From assembly GCA_964393335.1 (NCBI GenBank), contig CAYMTN010000046.1, forward strand, positions 1 to 27,927: a stretch of DNA of 27,927 nucleotides, written 5' to 3'. A model generated the notes under the pieces. The model had not been told where the DNA came from, did no database searches, and saw only the letters and a list, made by a program, of their open reading frames with translations. The DNA is from CAYMTN01 sp964393335 (GTDB lineage: Bacteria; Chloroflexota; Anaerolineae; Aggregatilineales; Aggregatilineaceae). Shown here piece after piece: positions 8,120-15,983 of this stretch. Numbering within the stretch: the stretch's first letter is position 1; every line of letters begins with the position of its first letter. The translations under genes and the position numbers were made by a program.

Positions 8120-10384
8120 TCAGGCGCGCGCCATCGGCAGCACAAACGTAAACGCGCTGCCCCGGCCCAACTCGCTTTCGACCCAGATGTCACCGCCCAT
8201 CATCGTAACGAGTTTTTTGGTGATCGCCAGCCCCAGCCCGCTGCCGCCATAGGCGCGCGTGCTGCTGCCATCCACCTGCCGGAATTCGTCGAAGATGATC
8301 GCCTGGTCGGCCAGGCTGATGCCGATCCCGGTATCGGTGATCGTCGTTTCGATAAAGGGGCGGCCCTGGCGGTCGATCTGGCGGGCGGTGATCGTGACGC
8401 GGCCCTCGTGCGTAAACTTGATGGCGTTGCTGAGCAGGTTCACGATGATCTGGTGCAGGCGTTCGGGGTCGGCGTGTACGCGGGGCAGGTGGCCGGGTAC
8501 GTTGAAGCTAACCAGAATCCCTTTTTCGGCGGCGTCGTCATGCAGGCGCTGGAGGGCCGTTGCGATGGCGTCCGTCACGCTGATCGTTTCGGAATGCAGC
8601 TTCAGCCGCCCGGCGTCGATGCGCGACAGGTCAAGCAGGTCGTCGATCAGCGTCAGCAGGTTGTAGCCGTTGCGCCGGATGCGTTCCAGGCGGCTGGTTT
8701 GTTGTTCGGTCAACGCGCCGTACACGCCCTCGATCAACGTCTCGCTGAACCCGATGATGCTGTTCATCGGGGTGCGCAGTTCGTGGCTGACAGTCGCCAA
8801 AAACTGGCTGCGCAGCCGGTTGGCTTCGGCCAGTTCGGCGGCGCGCGTTTCAAGCTGGCGGAACAAGAGCGCGTTGTCGATGGCAATCGTCGCCTGGGCA
8901 ACCAGCGTGCGCGCCAACTGGATGTCATCCGGCGAAAACAGGCGGCCCGGCTGGTTATCGGTCCAATCCACCACGCCTAACACGCGCTCACCGGCAAACA
9001 TGGGCAGCACGAGCTGGCTGTGGTCGCCCAACCGCTCCAGCAGGGCGACGGCGGCGGGTCCGGTGCTCGGATCGTCGCGGTAGATGGTGACGGGCTGCCG
9101 GGTATAGATCGCTCCGGCCAGCGCGGCGCGTGTTTCCAGCGGCAGGTACTTTCCGGTGATGCGCTCGCCGTCGGCGGCGTGATGGTGCGGCGCGCGGTAA
9201 TCGGCGGCGACGCGCACCGCCGCCTGTTCTTCGTCGTAGAGCGCGACCAGGCAGGCGGACGTTTTCAGCGCGTGGTTCATGTGCCGGACCATCGCCTCGG
9301 TTAATTCGCGGTAATCGAGAATGGCGGTCAGGTCCTGCCCGATCTGGTACACGATGCTCTGTTCCAGCAGGCGGCGCTGGGCCTGGTTGTACAACCGCGC
9401 GTTTTCCAGCGCGATGCTGATCTGTGTGGCGAGCGTTTCGAGCGCGTGCCGCTCGATCTCGCTGAAGCTGTTGATCGACGTCGAGAGCAGGCTGATCGCG
9501 CCGATCACGTCGTCGCCGCGCCGCAGCGGGACGACCAACCCGCTTTGCAGGCGGCGCGTTTTGTCCAGCGGCAAATAATCCGGGTCGGTGCGCAGGTCTG
9601 CGACCAACTGCGAGGTGCCGGTGCGCACCGCGCGCCCGATGATGCCCCCCGTGACCGGCAGCGTGTAATCCAGCGGCAGGTCCAACGGCGGGGCGCTGGT
9701 GGCGCTGGCCCCCAGGCGGACCGCCTGCCCATCCGGCGTCACCAGGAAGACGTGCACGGCTTGCAGCGCGAATACGTCCAGCAGGTGGCGGGCGGTTTTG
9801 CGCAGCAGGGCAGGCGGGTCGAGGGTCGCGTATAGCTCCTGGCTGATGCGGTTGGTCTGGTTCACCAGCTCGGCGCGGCGGCGTTCGGATGTGTCTGCCT
9901 GCGCGCTGTCCAGGCTGACCGCGATCAGGCGGGCGGCGGTCTGCGCGAGCGCGATGTGCGCCTCGCTAAACGGTCCGGGGCGGTGGTTGATCAGGTGCAG
10001 GACGCCTAACGTGCAGTTGCGCATGTTCAACGGGCAGGCCAGCATGTTGTCGCAGTCCGGCCCCATGCACTCGCCGGGCGTCTGCTGGACGTACGGCTCG
10101 CCGGTGTGGTACACGTCGATCAGGTAACCAGGGCCGTCGAGCGGCCACACGCGATCCGGCCACGTCTGCGCCAGCCCGTAGAGCGATGGTTTGTGCGCCA
10201 CCAGGCTGTACGTCACGTGATCCGGCAGCGCTAACTGGGCCCCTTCGCAGTCGAGCAGCAGCGCGATTTCGCGCAGCGCGTCGGTCAGCATCGCGTCTGG
10301 GTCAAGCGCCGAACTGATGATGGCCGCCAGACGTTGCAGCGTGGCGGCAGGATCAAACGGGTGGGACTCGGCAGGCTCTGGCAT
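8120..10384 (-). CDS. Triple-GAF soluble histidine kinase
   Basis: The 754-residue protein has no membrane helix. Three GAF-type domains lie at about 25-160, 185-330 and 350-505, followed by HisKA (H534 in TVSHELRTPMNSIIGF) and HATPase (N-box LLSNAIKFT 650-658, DTGIGI 684-689, GSGLGLAI 714-721). The first GAF carries four spaced cysteines (C106, C111, C117, C124), which could bind a metal or sense redox state. The start is taken at MPEPAESH because the frame upstream (to 10486) runs through the promoter. It has no receiver of its own. As the first gene of the leftward block it is probably transcribed from the promoter at 10431-10459 with the kinases, receiver and cyclase below it. Confidence 0.93.
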   Translation of the reverse strand: MPEPAESHPFDPAATLQRLAAIISSALDPDAMLTDALREIALLLDCEGAQLALPDHVTYSLVAHKPSLYGLAQTWPDRVWPLDGPGYLIDVYHTGEPYVQQTPGECMGPDCDNMLACPLNMRNCTLGVLHLINHRPGPFSEAHIALAQTAARLIAVSLDSAQADTSERRRAELVNQTNRISQELYATLDPPALLRKTARHLLDVFALQAVHVFLVTPDGQAVRLGASATSAPPLDLPLDYTLPVTGGIIGRAVRTGTSQLVADLRTDPDYLPLDKTRRLQSGLVVPLRRGDDVIGAISLLSTSINSFSEIERHALETLATQISIALENARLYNQAQRRLLEQSIVYQIGQDLTAILDYRELTEAMVRHMNHALKTSACLVALYDEEQAAVRVAADYRAPHHHAADGERITGKYLPLETRAALAGAIYTRQPVTIYRDDPSTGPAAVALLERLGDHSQLVLPMFAGERVLGVVDWTDNQPGRLFSPDDIQLARTLVAQATIAIDNALLFRQLETRAAELAEANRLRSQFLATVSHELRTPMNSIIGFSETLIEGVYGALTEQQTSRLERIRRNGYNLLTLIDDLLDLSRIDAGRLKLHSETISVTDAIATALQRLHDDAAEKGILVSFNVPGHLPRVHADPERLHQIIVNLLSNAIKFTHEGRVTITARQIDRQGRPFIETTITDTGIGISLADQAIIFDEFRQVDGSSTRAYGGSGLGLAITKKLVTMMGGDIWVESELGRGSAFTFVLPMARA

Positions 10385-10429
10385 AGCGTGTCCGCTGGGA
10401 CCGGTTCGGTCGAACGGGTTGATGAGACC

Positions 10430-10438
10430 TGTTATAAT
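10430..10438 (+). promoter_or_regulatory. Extended -10 promoter for the secreted-protein gene
   Basis: TGT-TATAAT is a perfect extended -10 (TGn plus consensus hexamer). There is no good -35, as expected for extended -10 promoters. Transcription would begin near 10445 and give a leader of about 95 bases before the ATG at 10542. Confidence 0.6.
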
Positions 10439-10459
10439 GGCTAGCCGGTTTTTAGGCAA
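10431..10459 (-). promoter_or_regulatory. Promoter for the histidine kinase block
   Basis: On the leftward strand TTGCCT (10459-10454), 17 bases, then TATAAC (10436-10431). It lies about 47 bases before the ATG of the triple-GAF kinase. Its -10 overlaps the -10 of the rightward promoter by four bases, so the two cannot be bound by polymerase at once. Confidence 0.55.
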
Positions 10460-10541
10460 CTGTCCCCCCGCGCGGCGGTTTGTCAAAACGCCCCGCGTCC
10501 ACTATCTTTTACTCACGTTTTTTGCAGCTATGGAGGATCGA

Positions 10542-11219
10542 ATGAAGAAGCGCTTCGCGGTGATAGTGAGCCTGGCGCTGATGCTGAGTCTGATCGCGGG
10601 ACCGGCGTCGGTGTTGGCACAAGATGGCGGAGACGAGGACGTATGGCTTGAGTTTACGTCTGACGACGAGATGCTGACGGCATCGTATCCCCCCGATTGG
10701 TACGCCGGTGAGAGTCAGGACCTGCCGGGCTTAACGGTGGCAAACTCGGAAGCCGTGCTGACCGCGATCATGGAAGGCACCGACGAATCGCTGCCCGCGT
10801 CGGGCGACCTGGGGCTGCAAATCCTGCTGCTGCCGGTTGACATCCTGACGATGTCGGGCTTTGAGATCACCGCCGAAACGACCCTGGAAGAATTGACGAC
10901 CATCGTGGTCGAGGGCCTGCTGGGGCTGGGCCAGGATGCGGAAACCACGACCGAGTTCGGCGAGGTCGAGATCGTGGCGTTGGACGACGAAATCGAGGCC
11001 GGAGTCATGACGGTGACCGATGAAGTCGACGAGTCCAATGGCATCCTGGTCGTGTACGAGGTCGCCGACGGCGTGATCGGCATCGGCGTGGGGCTGGCGT
11101 TTTTGGGCGAATATGACGCGGACGTGGAAGCTGCGTTTTACGGCGTTCTCGCCAGCGTCACCTACGAGGGCACGAGTAGTGACCTGCTGGCGCTGATCAT
11201 GGGCGATCCTACTGAATGA
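10542..11219 (+). CDS. Secreted protein of unknown function
   Basis: The 225-residue protein starts MKKRFAVIVSLALMLSLIAG, a classic signal peptide with likely cleavage after SVLA before QDGGDED. The start is fixed by GGAGGA five bases upstream of ATG 10542. The mature part is very acidic, with a Trp/Phe-containing beginning (WLEFTSDDEMLTASYPPDWY) and alternating strands and helices. The 'tends to degrade into a fit-to-exposure' pattern of PsbP/Mog1-like domains (YPPDWY near the start) is a possible fold match, but I cannot confirm it. It diverges from the kinase block through overlapping promoters, so it may be an extracytoplasmic accessory of that system (inference). A hairpin at 11243-11282 closes the transcript. 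Confidence 0.8.
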   Translation: MKKRFAVIVSLALMLSLIAGPASVLAQDGGDEDVWLEFTSDDEMLTASYPPDWYAGESQDLPGLTVANSEAVLTAIMEGTDESLPASGDLGLQILLLPVDILTMSGFEITAETTLEELTTIVVEGLLGLGQDAETTTEFGEVEIVALDDEIEAGVMTVTDEVDESNGILVVYEVADGVIGIGVGLAFLGEYDADVEAAFYGVLASVTYEGTSSDLLALIMGDPTE

Positions 11220-11242
11220 GCCGGTTACCGGGTGATCGACGT

Positions 11243-11282
11243 CACCCCACCACGCGCATGAACGCGTCGCGGTGGTGGGGTG
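11243..11282. terminator. Bidirectional hairpin between convergent genes
   Basis: CACCCCACCACGCG (11243-11256) pairs with CGCGGTGGTGGGGTG (11268-11282), a stem of more than 10 GC-rich pairs with a short loop. It lies just past the stop of the secreted-protein gene and 16 bases beyond the stop of the converging zinc-ribbon gene. The following T-run is short, so termination strength is uncertain. Confidence 0.6.
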
Positions 11283-11298
11283 TTGCGTTACGGCGCGG

Positions 11299-12507
11299 TT
11301 AGGCGTACCCCGGCAGCGGGGGAACAGGCGTCCGGTAGGCGCGGGCGTGAATCGTGCCGATCACGAACAACGTGGCGCCGCCCCATAACCCGACCGCCGC
11401 GATCCCTGCCAGGATGGAAAACGCGACCGCTGCGTCTTTGGCGAGCGCGACATCTTCGGGATCGGCGGGCGTGCTGCTGAAACGTTCCTCGAACAACGTC
11501 ACCGCCGGGTAGGCTTCCCGCAGCGCCGCCTGGTAACGATCCTGGGTGAGCACGATTGACGCCACCACGCCCAGGACCAGCGCCAACAGCAGGCTGACGA
11601 AAAACACGATCACCCCGAACGCGCCCCATCGCTGGCCGGTGCGCGCTCGCTGCCGCCGGACGTGCGCCGCGCCGGGACCCTCTTCGTAGACGTACCCATC
11701 CGATTCCAGCGTGATATACACCGTGTCGGAGCGTAAGCCGCTCAACAGCAGGATCAGCAGGTACCACAGCGCGCCGACGACGCTGATCAACGCCAGCAGC
11801 CAGCCCGCGACGCCCAGTGATTTGCCGCAGACCAGCGCCGCATCATAGGCGCGGTGCGACTGCACGCGGTATCCGCCCTGCACGTAGGCTTGCACGCGCT
11901 GGTGGAACGCGGCTTGCGGGGGCGCGGCCTGCGGTGCCCCGTAGCCATACGGCGCGTAACCCGGCGGCGCAATTTGCGGAGGTGGTGGCGCAGCCTGGAC
12001 GGGCGGCGGGGGCGTATACGGCGCGGGCGGCACGAGGTAAGCGGGCTGGCTCGCGACTGCGTCGTCCAGCGCGAAACGCAGCGTCGGCATATTGCCCGTT
12101 TCGATGGCCGGTTCNNNNNNNNNNNNNNNNNNNNNNNNNNNNNNNNNNNNNNNNNNNNNNNNNNNNNNNNNNNNNNNNNNNNNNNNNNNNNNNNNNNNNN
12201 NNNNNNNNNNNNNNGCGATCAACGTATCGTCGCCGGGCGAATCGACCTCGCCGGACGCGGATTCGTCCGGCCCGGTTTCGCCCGGCGTTTCGCCGGGGGA
12301 CGGGGCCATCCCGGCCACGTCGAACGTTTCGGTCGCCGGGACGTCGGGCCGCTTGAGATCGATTTCGGTGGCCGGCGGCGTACGATACGCTGAGTCGCCG
12401 GGGCCGCTCAGCGGCTCCCCGAACCGGTAATCACAGCGCGGGCAGATGTCGTCACTGCCCATCACGTATGCGCCGCAGTTGGGGCAGCGTTGCAGTTTGT
12501 CGCTCAA
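11299..12507 (-). CDS. Zinc-ribbon multi-pass membrane protein (interrupted by assembly gap)
   Basis: The leftward frame begins at TTG 12507 with AAGGA upstream. The N-terminus has a four-cysteine zinc ribbon (C8, C11, C22, C25; CPNCGAY...CPRCDYRF). An acidic, Pro/Gly/Thr-rich linker follows, and after the gap comes a Pro/Ala/Tyr-rich stretch (PPPPVQAAPPPPQ). Three long hydrophobic helices lie near the C-terminus. The gap (12115-12214) is exactly 100 N, a typical placeholder, so length and frame across it are unknown. Both sides do have linker-like composition and stay in one frame, so one gene is likely. The role is unknown; such proteins may sense or scaffold at the membrane. Confidence 0.65.
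   Translation of the reverse strand: MSDKLQRCPNCGAYVMGSDDICPRCDYRFGEPLSGPGDSAYRTPPATEIDLKRPDVPATETFDVAGMAPSPGETPGETGPDESASGEVDSPGDDTLIXXXXXXXXXXXXXXXXXXXXXXXXXXXXXXXXXXEPAIETGNMPTLRFALDDAVASQPAYLVPPAPYTPPPPVQAAPPPPQIAPPGYAPYGYGAPQAAPPQAAFHQRVQAYVQGGYRVQSHRAYDAALVCGKSLGVAGWLLALISVVGALWYLLILLLSGLRSDTVYITLESDGYVYEEGPGAAHVRRQRARTGQRWGAFGVIVFFVSLLLALVLGVVASIVLTQDRYQAALREAYPAVTLFEERFSSTPADPEDVALAKDAAVAFSILAGIAAVGLWGGATLFVIGTIHARAYRTPVPPLPGYA
12115..12214. other. Assembly gap (100 N)
   Basis: Exactly 100 undetermined bases lie inside the Pro-rich linker of the zinc-ribbon protein. Low-complexity GC-rich sequence on both sides (CCGGGCG and GGTGG-type runs) probably broke the assembly. Confidence 0.99.
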
Positions 12508-12620
12508 AACGGCGTTCCTTCCGGTGTCTGCGTCGGATAATACCCCTCATTGTACACCGGTTTCGCGGCGTTTTCGTGCCGCCCGCGCGCCGCCCACGCG
12601 CCGCCGCGTGACCGGCTGCC

Positions 12621-14165
12621 CTACGGCGCTTCCCAGGGACCCAGGTCAACCGCCGGTCCGTTGACACGCGGGTGGCCCAGCAGGTCAAACGCGGGCAGCG
12701 GGATGGCGTCCGTCCCGGCATCTTGCAGCGGGCTGCTGGTCCAGGTGAAATCGCCCGCGTCCGGGTCGCGGAACGCCGGATCGACCGGCTCCAGGTTGCC
12801 GGACCCGCCGCCTGCCGCCTCCAATGCGCTGATCGGCGACTCCATCGCGCCGACGACGACCGGCCCCCAGTCGAGTTCGACGTCGTTGGCCGACCCGTAA
12901 AATAGCGTGTTCCGCACGTCGAGCGCCATCGTGGGCGTGACCCAGACCGGGCCGGAATTCATGTAAAAGACGCTGTTGACGATGTCCAGCCGCCCGGTCC
13001 CGTTGGGCGTATCGTAGGCGGCGGTCATGACGTAGGCGCTTTCGCCCCGGCTGTGATACGCGACGGTCACGTTCAACAGGCGGTAATCATCCGCGCTGTC
13101 TTCGAGCACGACAGCCGCGTCCGCCCCGGTGTTGTAAACCAGCGCGTTGATGATGTCGCCGCTCTGCCACAGCTTGATCCCGTTGCGGCCCATGTCGTGT
13201 ACGATCACGTTGGCGACCGCGTTGCGCGACGATTTCAGGTCGATGCCATCGCCTACCAGGCCGCTGATCACGGCGTTGAAGACGACCACGTTTTCGCCGG
13301 ATTCGACCGCCAGCGCGTCCGCGCCGGAATTCTCGTTCGTGGCGCTCGGCGGTGTTTCGATGCGCAGCGCCTCGAAGCGCATGTTGTTACACGGGCCTTC
13401 GCCGCACTGAATGGCGATGTAGACCACGTCGTGCAGCCACACGTCATAGACCAGCAGCCCGTCGATGACCGGCTGCCTGCCGCTGCCACCATACGCCGTG
13501 CGGATGCCTTCATCGCAGTTTTCGACGCGGAGGTGCTTCAAGACGATGTTATGCTGCGTGGTCCGCGCGTTGCCGATCTCGATTCCGACCTCCCGGAAGT
13601 CGCGGATCACGAACCCGTCGATGATCAGGTCGTCGGCGCGGGCCGCGATGCCAACGGCGGCGGAATTTTCGCCCGGCAGCGGGACCAGCGTCACCGCGCC
13701 GGGGTGCTCGGCGGCCAGCGTGATGCCGGGCGTTTCGAGGACCAGCGCTTCGTACTCGTCCGGTAACCCGGTCGGGTACTCGCCGTCCGCCACCCAGATC
13801 ACGTCACCGGGCTGCGCGCGTTCGGCGGCCTGGACCAGCGTGGCGAGCGGCGCGTCGGACGTGCCGGGATGCGCGTCATTGCCGGTCGTCGCCACGTAGA
13901 TCGCGCTCCCCTCCGCGCCGGGCGCATACGGGCGCGGGGGATTGGGCGGGAACGCGTCCCAGGTGATATCGGTCAGGGTGGGGAAGGAGGGGACGCTGAA
14001 CGCGCCGGACGGCCCGCAGATCACGCCGTCACAGATGCCCGGTTCGGGCGCGGGTTCTTGGCGGGGGGCCTGCGCGACTCCTGGCGCGATCAACCAGCCG
14101 GAAGCCAGCACGCCGCCTACTAAGCCGATCAACACGACAAGCCGGATGTGTGGTTGGTGCCGCAT
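12621..14165 (-). CDS. Secreted right-handed beta-helix protein (DUF1565-like)
   Basis: The 514-residue protein begins at MRHQPHIRLVVLIGL, with GGGGAGG seven bases before the ATG. The signal peptide ends near GVAQA-PRQ. After a Pro-rich linker comes IYVATTGNDAHPGTSDAP, the typical opening of DUF1565/pectate-lyase-like folds, with LATLVQAAERAQPGDVIWVADGEY. A long series of irregular beta-helix coils follows (repeated I-x-V/N-x-V-x-D patterns with Asn ladders). No polysaccharide-lyase catalytic set is obvious, so the role may be carbohydrate binding or cell-surface adhesion. It is exported. It ends without a neighbour in the same operon and diverges from the DNA methyltransferase. Confidence 0.85.
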   Translation of the reverse strand: MRHQPHIRLVVLIGLVGGVLASGWLIAPGVAQAPRQEPAPEPGICDGVICGPSGAFSVPSFPTLTDITWDAFPPNPPRPYAPGAEGSAIYVATTGNDAHPGTSDAPLATLVQAAERAQPGDVIWVADGEYPTGLPDEYEALVLETPGITLAAEHPGAVTLVPLPGENSAAVGIAARADDLIIDGFVIRDFREVGIEIGNARTTQHNIVLKHLRVENCDEGIRTAYGGSGRQPVIDGLLVYDVWLHDVVYIAIQCGEGPCNNMRFEALRIETPPSATNENSGADALAVESGENVVVFNAVISGLVGDGIDLKSSRNAVANVIVHDMGRNGIKLWQSGDIINALVYNTGADAAVVLEDSADDYRLLNVTVAYHSRGESAYVMTAAYDTPNGTGRLDIVNSVFYMNSGPVWVTPTMALDVRNTLFYGSANDVELDWGPVVVGAMESPISALEAAGGGSGNLEPVDPAFRDPDAGDFTWTSSPLQDAGTDAIPLPAFDLLGHPRVNGPAVDLGPWEAP

Positions 14166-14267
14166 GGTGACGCCTCCCCATTTTGTAACGTGCTGAATAA
14201 TTGTAGTATAGATCATCCCGCCGCGCGTGACCAGGGGGGCGCGGACGTGTGTTTTTCAAATTCCGGC

Positions 14268-14273
14268 TATAAT
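14268..14273 (+). promoter_or_regulatory. Consensus -10 for the methyltransferase gene
   Basis: A perfect TATAAT lies 25 bases before the ATG at 14299. No convincing -35 is seen; the T-run TTTTTCAAA lies directly upstream. GGGAGGA precedes the ATG by six bases. Confidence 0.5.
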
Positions 14274-14298
14274 AGGGGGGTAAGACTGGGAGGAACAC

Positions 14299-15972
14299 AT
14301 GACGACCGGCAACAAGCTCTATTACGGCGACAACCTGGATATTCTGCGCACGCCCGATTATTTCCCGAACGCGTGCGTCGATCTGATCTATCTCGATCCG
14401 CCGTTCAACAGCAGCCGCAGCTACAACGTGCTGTTCAAGGACGAAAGCGGCATCGAAAGCGAAGCGCAGATCACGGCCTTCGAGGATACGTGGCACTGGG
14501 GCCACACCGCCGAAGAAACGTACCGCGACCTGGTGACACAGGCCCCGCCGCGCGTTTCGACGGCGGTTGAGGCGATGCGCACCCTGATCGGCAGCAACCA
14601 GATGATGGCCTACCTGGTGATGATGGCCGCGCGGCTGGTGGAACTGCACCGCGTTTTGAAGCCAACCGGCAGCCTGTACCTGCACTGCGATCCGACCGCG
14701 AGCCACTACTTGAAGATTCTGCTTGATGCGATTTTCGGGCCGGAGAATTTCAGGAACGAGATCGTGTGGAAGCGAACGAGCAGTCACAACGATGCAAAAC
14801 GATTCGGCAGGATTCATGATGTCCTGTTCTATTATTCCAGGAACGAGCGAGAAGCAGTCTTTAACACCGTATTTGTAGATTATTCTCCTAAATACCTATC
14901 ATCCGAATTCAAAGAAGATGAGGATGGACGCTTGTACAAGCTCGAAGACCTGACTGCTCCGTATCGTGGAGGTACAGGTGGGCGTTTCGAGTTTCATGGA
15001 CGTATACCAGGCCCTTCGCGCATGTGGCGTTTGAACCAAGAAGATATGGAGCGCTTGTGGCAAAAAGGGCGTATCAAAAAAACGCATGATGGCAGACCTC
15101 TTTTGCGAGGGCAAGTTGTTTATCTTGATGAAAAGAAGGGAATGCCTATACAGGATTTATGGGATGATGTATTGCGTGTTGGGAATACTTCCGCCGAGCG
15201 ACTCGGCTACCCGACGCAAAAGCCGCTGGACCTGCTCGAACGCATCATCCAGGCCAGCAGCAACCCCGGCGACGTGGTGCTCGATCCGTTTTGCGGGTGC
15301 GGCACGGCCATCGCCGCCGCTCAAAAATTGGGCCGCCGCTGGATCGGGATCGACATCACGCATTTGAGCGTCGCGCTGCAAAAATACCGCCTGCAAGATA
15401 TGTTCGACCTGACGCCGCGTGTCGATTACGAGGTCATCGGCGAGCCGGTGTCGGTCGATGGCGCGCGCCAGTTGGCCGAAGACGACCGCTTCCAGTTCCA
15501 GTTTTGGGCGCTGTCGCTGGTCCAGGCGCGGCCCCTGGGCGGCGAGGTCGGCGGCAAGACGGGCAAACGCGGCAAAGATCGCGGCGTGGACGGCGTGATC
15601 ACGTTCATCGACGACGCCACCGGCAAACCCAAACGCGCGATGGTGCAGGTCAAGTCCGGCAAGGTGAAAAGCGGCGACATCCGCGATCTGGTCGGCACGG
15701 TGGAGCGCGAAAAAGCGGCTGTCGGCCTGTTCATCACGCTCGAAGCGCCGTCCAAAGACATGGAGACGGAAGCCGTCAGCGCGGGGTTTTATTACTCACC
15801 CGGCTGGGGCCGGGACTATCCGCGCATCCAGATTCTGACGATTGAAGACCTGCTCGACGGGGATACGCCGGAGATGCCATCATCGACTGTCACGTTTAAG
15901 CAGGCGGAGCGTATCAAAGAGCAGGGGCCGCGCAACCTGGAACTGTTCCCCGATCTGCCGGACGAGGATTGA
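14299..15972 (+). CDS. Beta-class DNA amino-methyltransferase fused to Mrr-like nuclease domain
   Basis: The 557-residue protein has motif IV DPPF (33-36, in LIYLDPPFNSSRSYN) near the N-terminus and AdoMet motif I DPFCGCGTA (329-337) after a central target-recognition region. This order defines the beta class of N6-adenine/N4-cytosine methyltransferases. The C-terminal region (about 395-520) has RGVDGVI (D431) and MVQVKSG (Q450, K452), the PD-(D/E)xK pattern of Mrr-type endonucleases, then a VEREKAAVGLFIT helix-strand unit. It may modify and cut DNA from one chain, or the nuclease part may be restrained. Bases 14761-15190 (residues about 155-297) are near 46% GC with ATA, AGA and AGG codons, against about 63% on both sides, suggesting an exchanged recognition domain. 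No separate restriction gene is adjacent. Confidence 0.88.
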   Translation: MTTGNKLYYGDNLDILRTPDYFPNACVDLIYLDPPFNSSRSYNVLFKDESGIESEAQITAFEDTWHWGHTAEETYRDLVTQAPPRVSTAVEAMRTLIGSNQMMAYLVMMAARLVELHRVLKPTGSLYLHCDPTASHYLKILLDAIFGPENFRNEIVWKRTSSHNDAKRFGRIHDVLFYYSRNEREAVFNTVFVDYSPKYLSSEFKEDEDGRLYKLEDLTAPYRGGTGGRFEFHGRIPGPSRMWRLNQEDMERLWQKGRIKKTHDGRPLLRGQVVYLDEKKGMPIQDLWDDVLRVGNTSAERLGYPTQKPLDLLERIIQASSNPGDVVLDPFCGCGTAIAAAQKLGRRWIGIDITHLSVALQKYRLQDMFDLTPRVDYEVIGEPVSVDGARQLAEDDRFQFQFWALSLVQARPLGGEVGGKTGKRGKDRGVDGVITFIDDATGKPKRAMVQVKSGKVKSGDIRDLVGTVEREKAAVGLFITLEAPSKDMETEAVSAGFYYSPGWGRDYPRIQILTIEDLLDGDTPEMPSSTVTFKQAERIKEQGPRNLELFPDLPDED

Positions 15973-15983
15973 GACGCCCGCGC

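Noticed and set aside
11817..12430. Rightward frames spanning the N gap
   Set aside because: They are low-complexity Arg/Gly/Ala translations opposite the zinc-ribbon gene and are held open by undetermined bases.
13053..13766. Rightward frame opposite the beta-helix protein
   Set aside because: Val/Asp/Arg-rich shadow translation; the leftward frame has signal peptide and beta-helix repeats.
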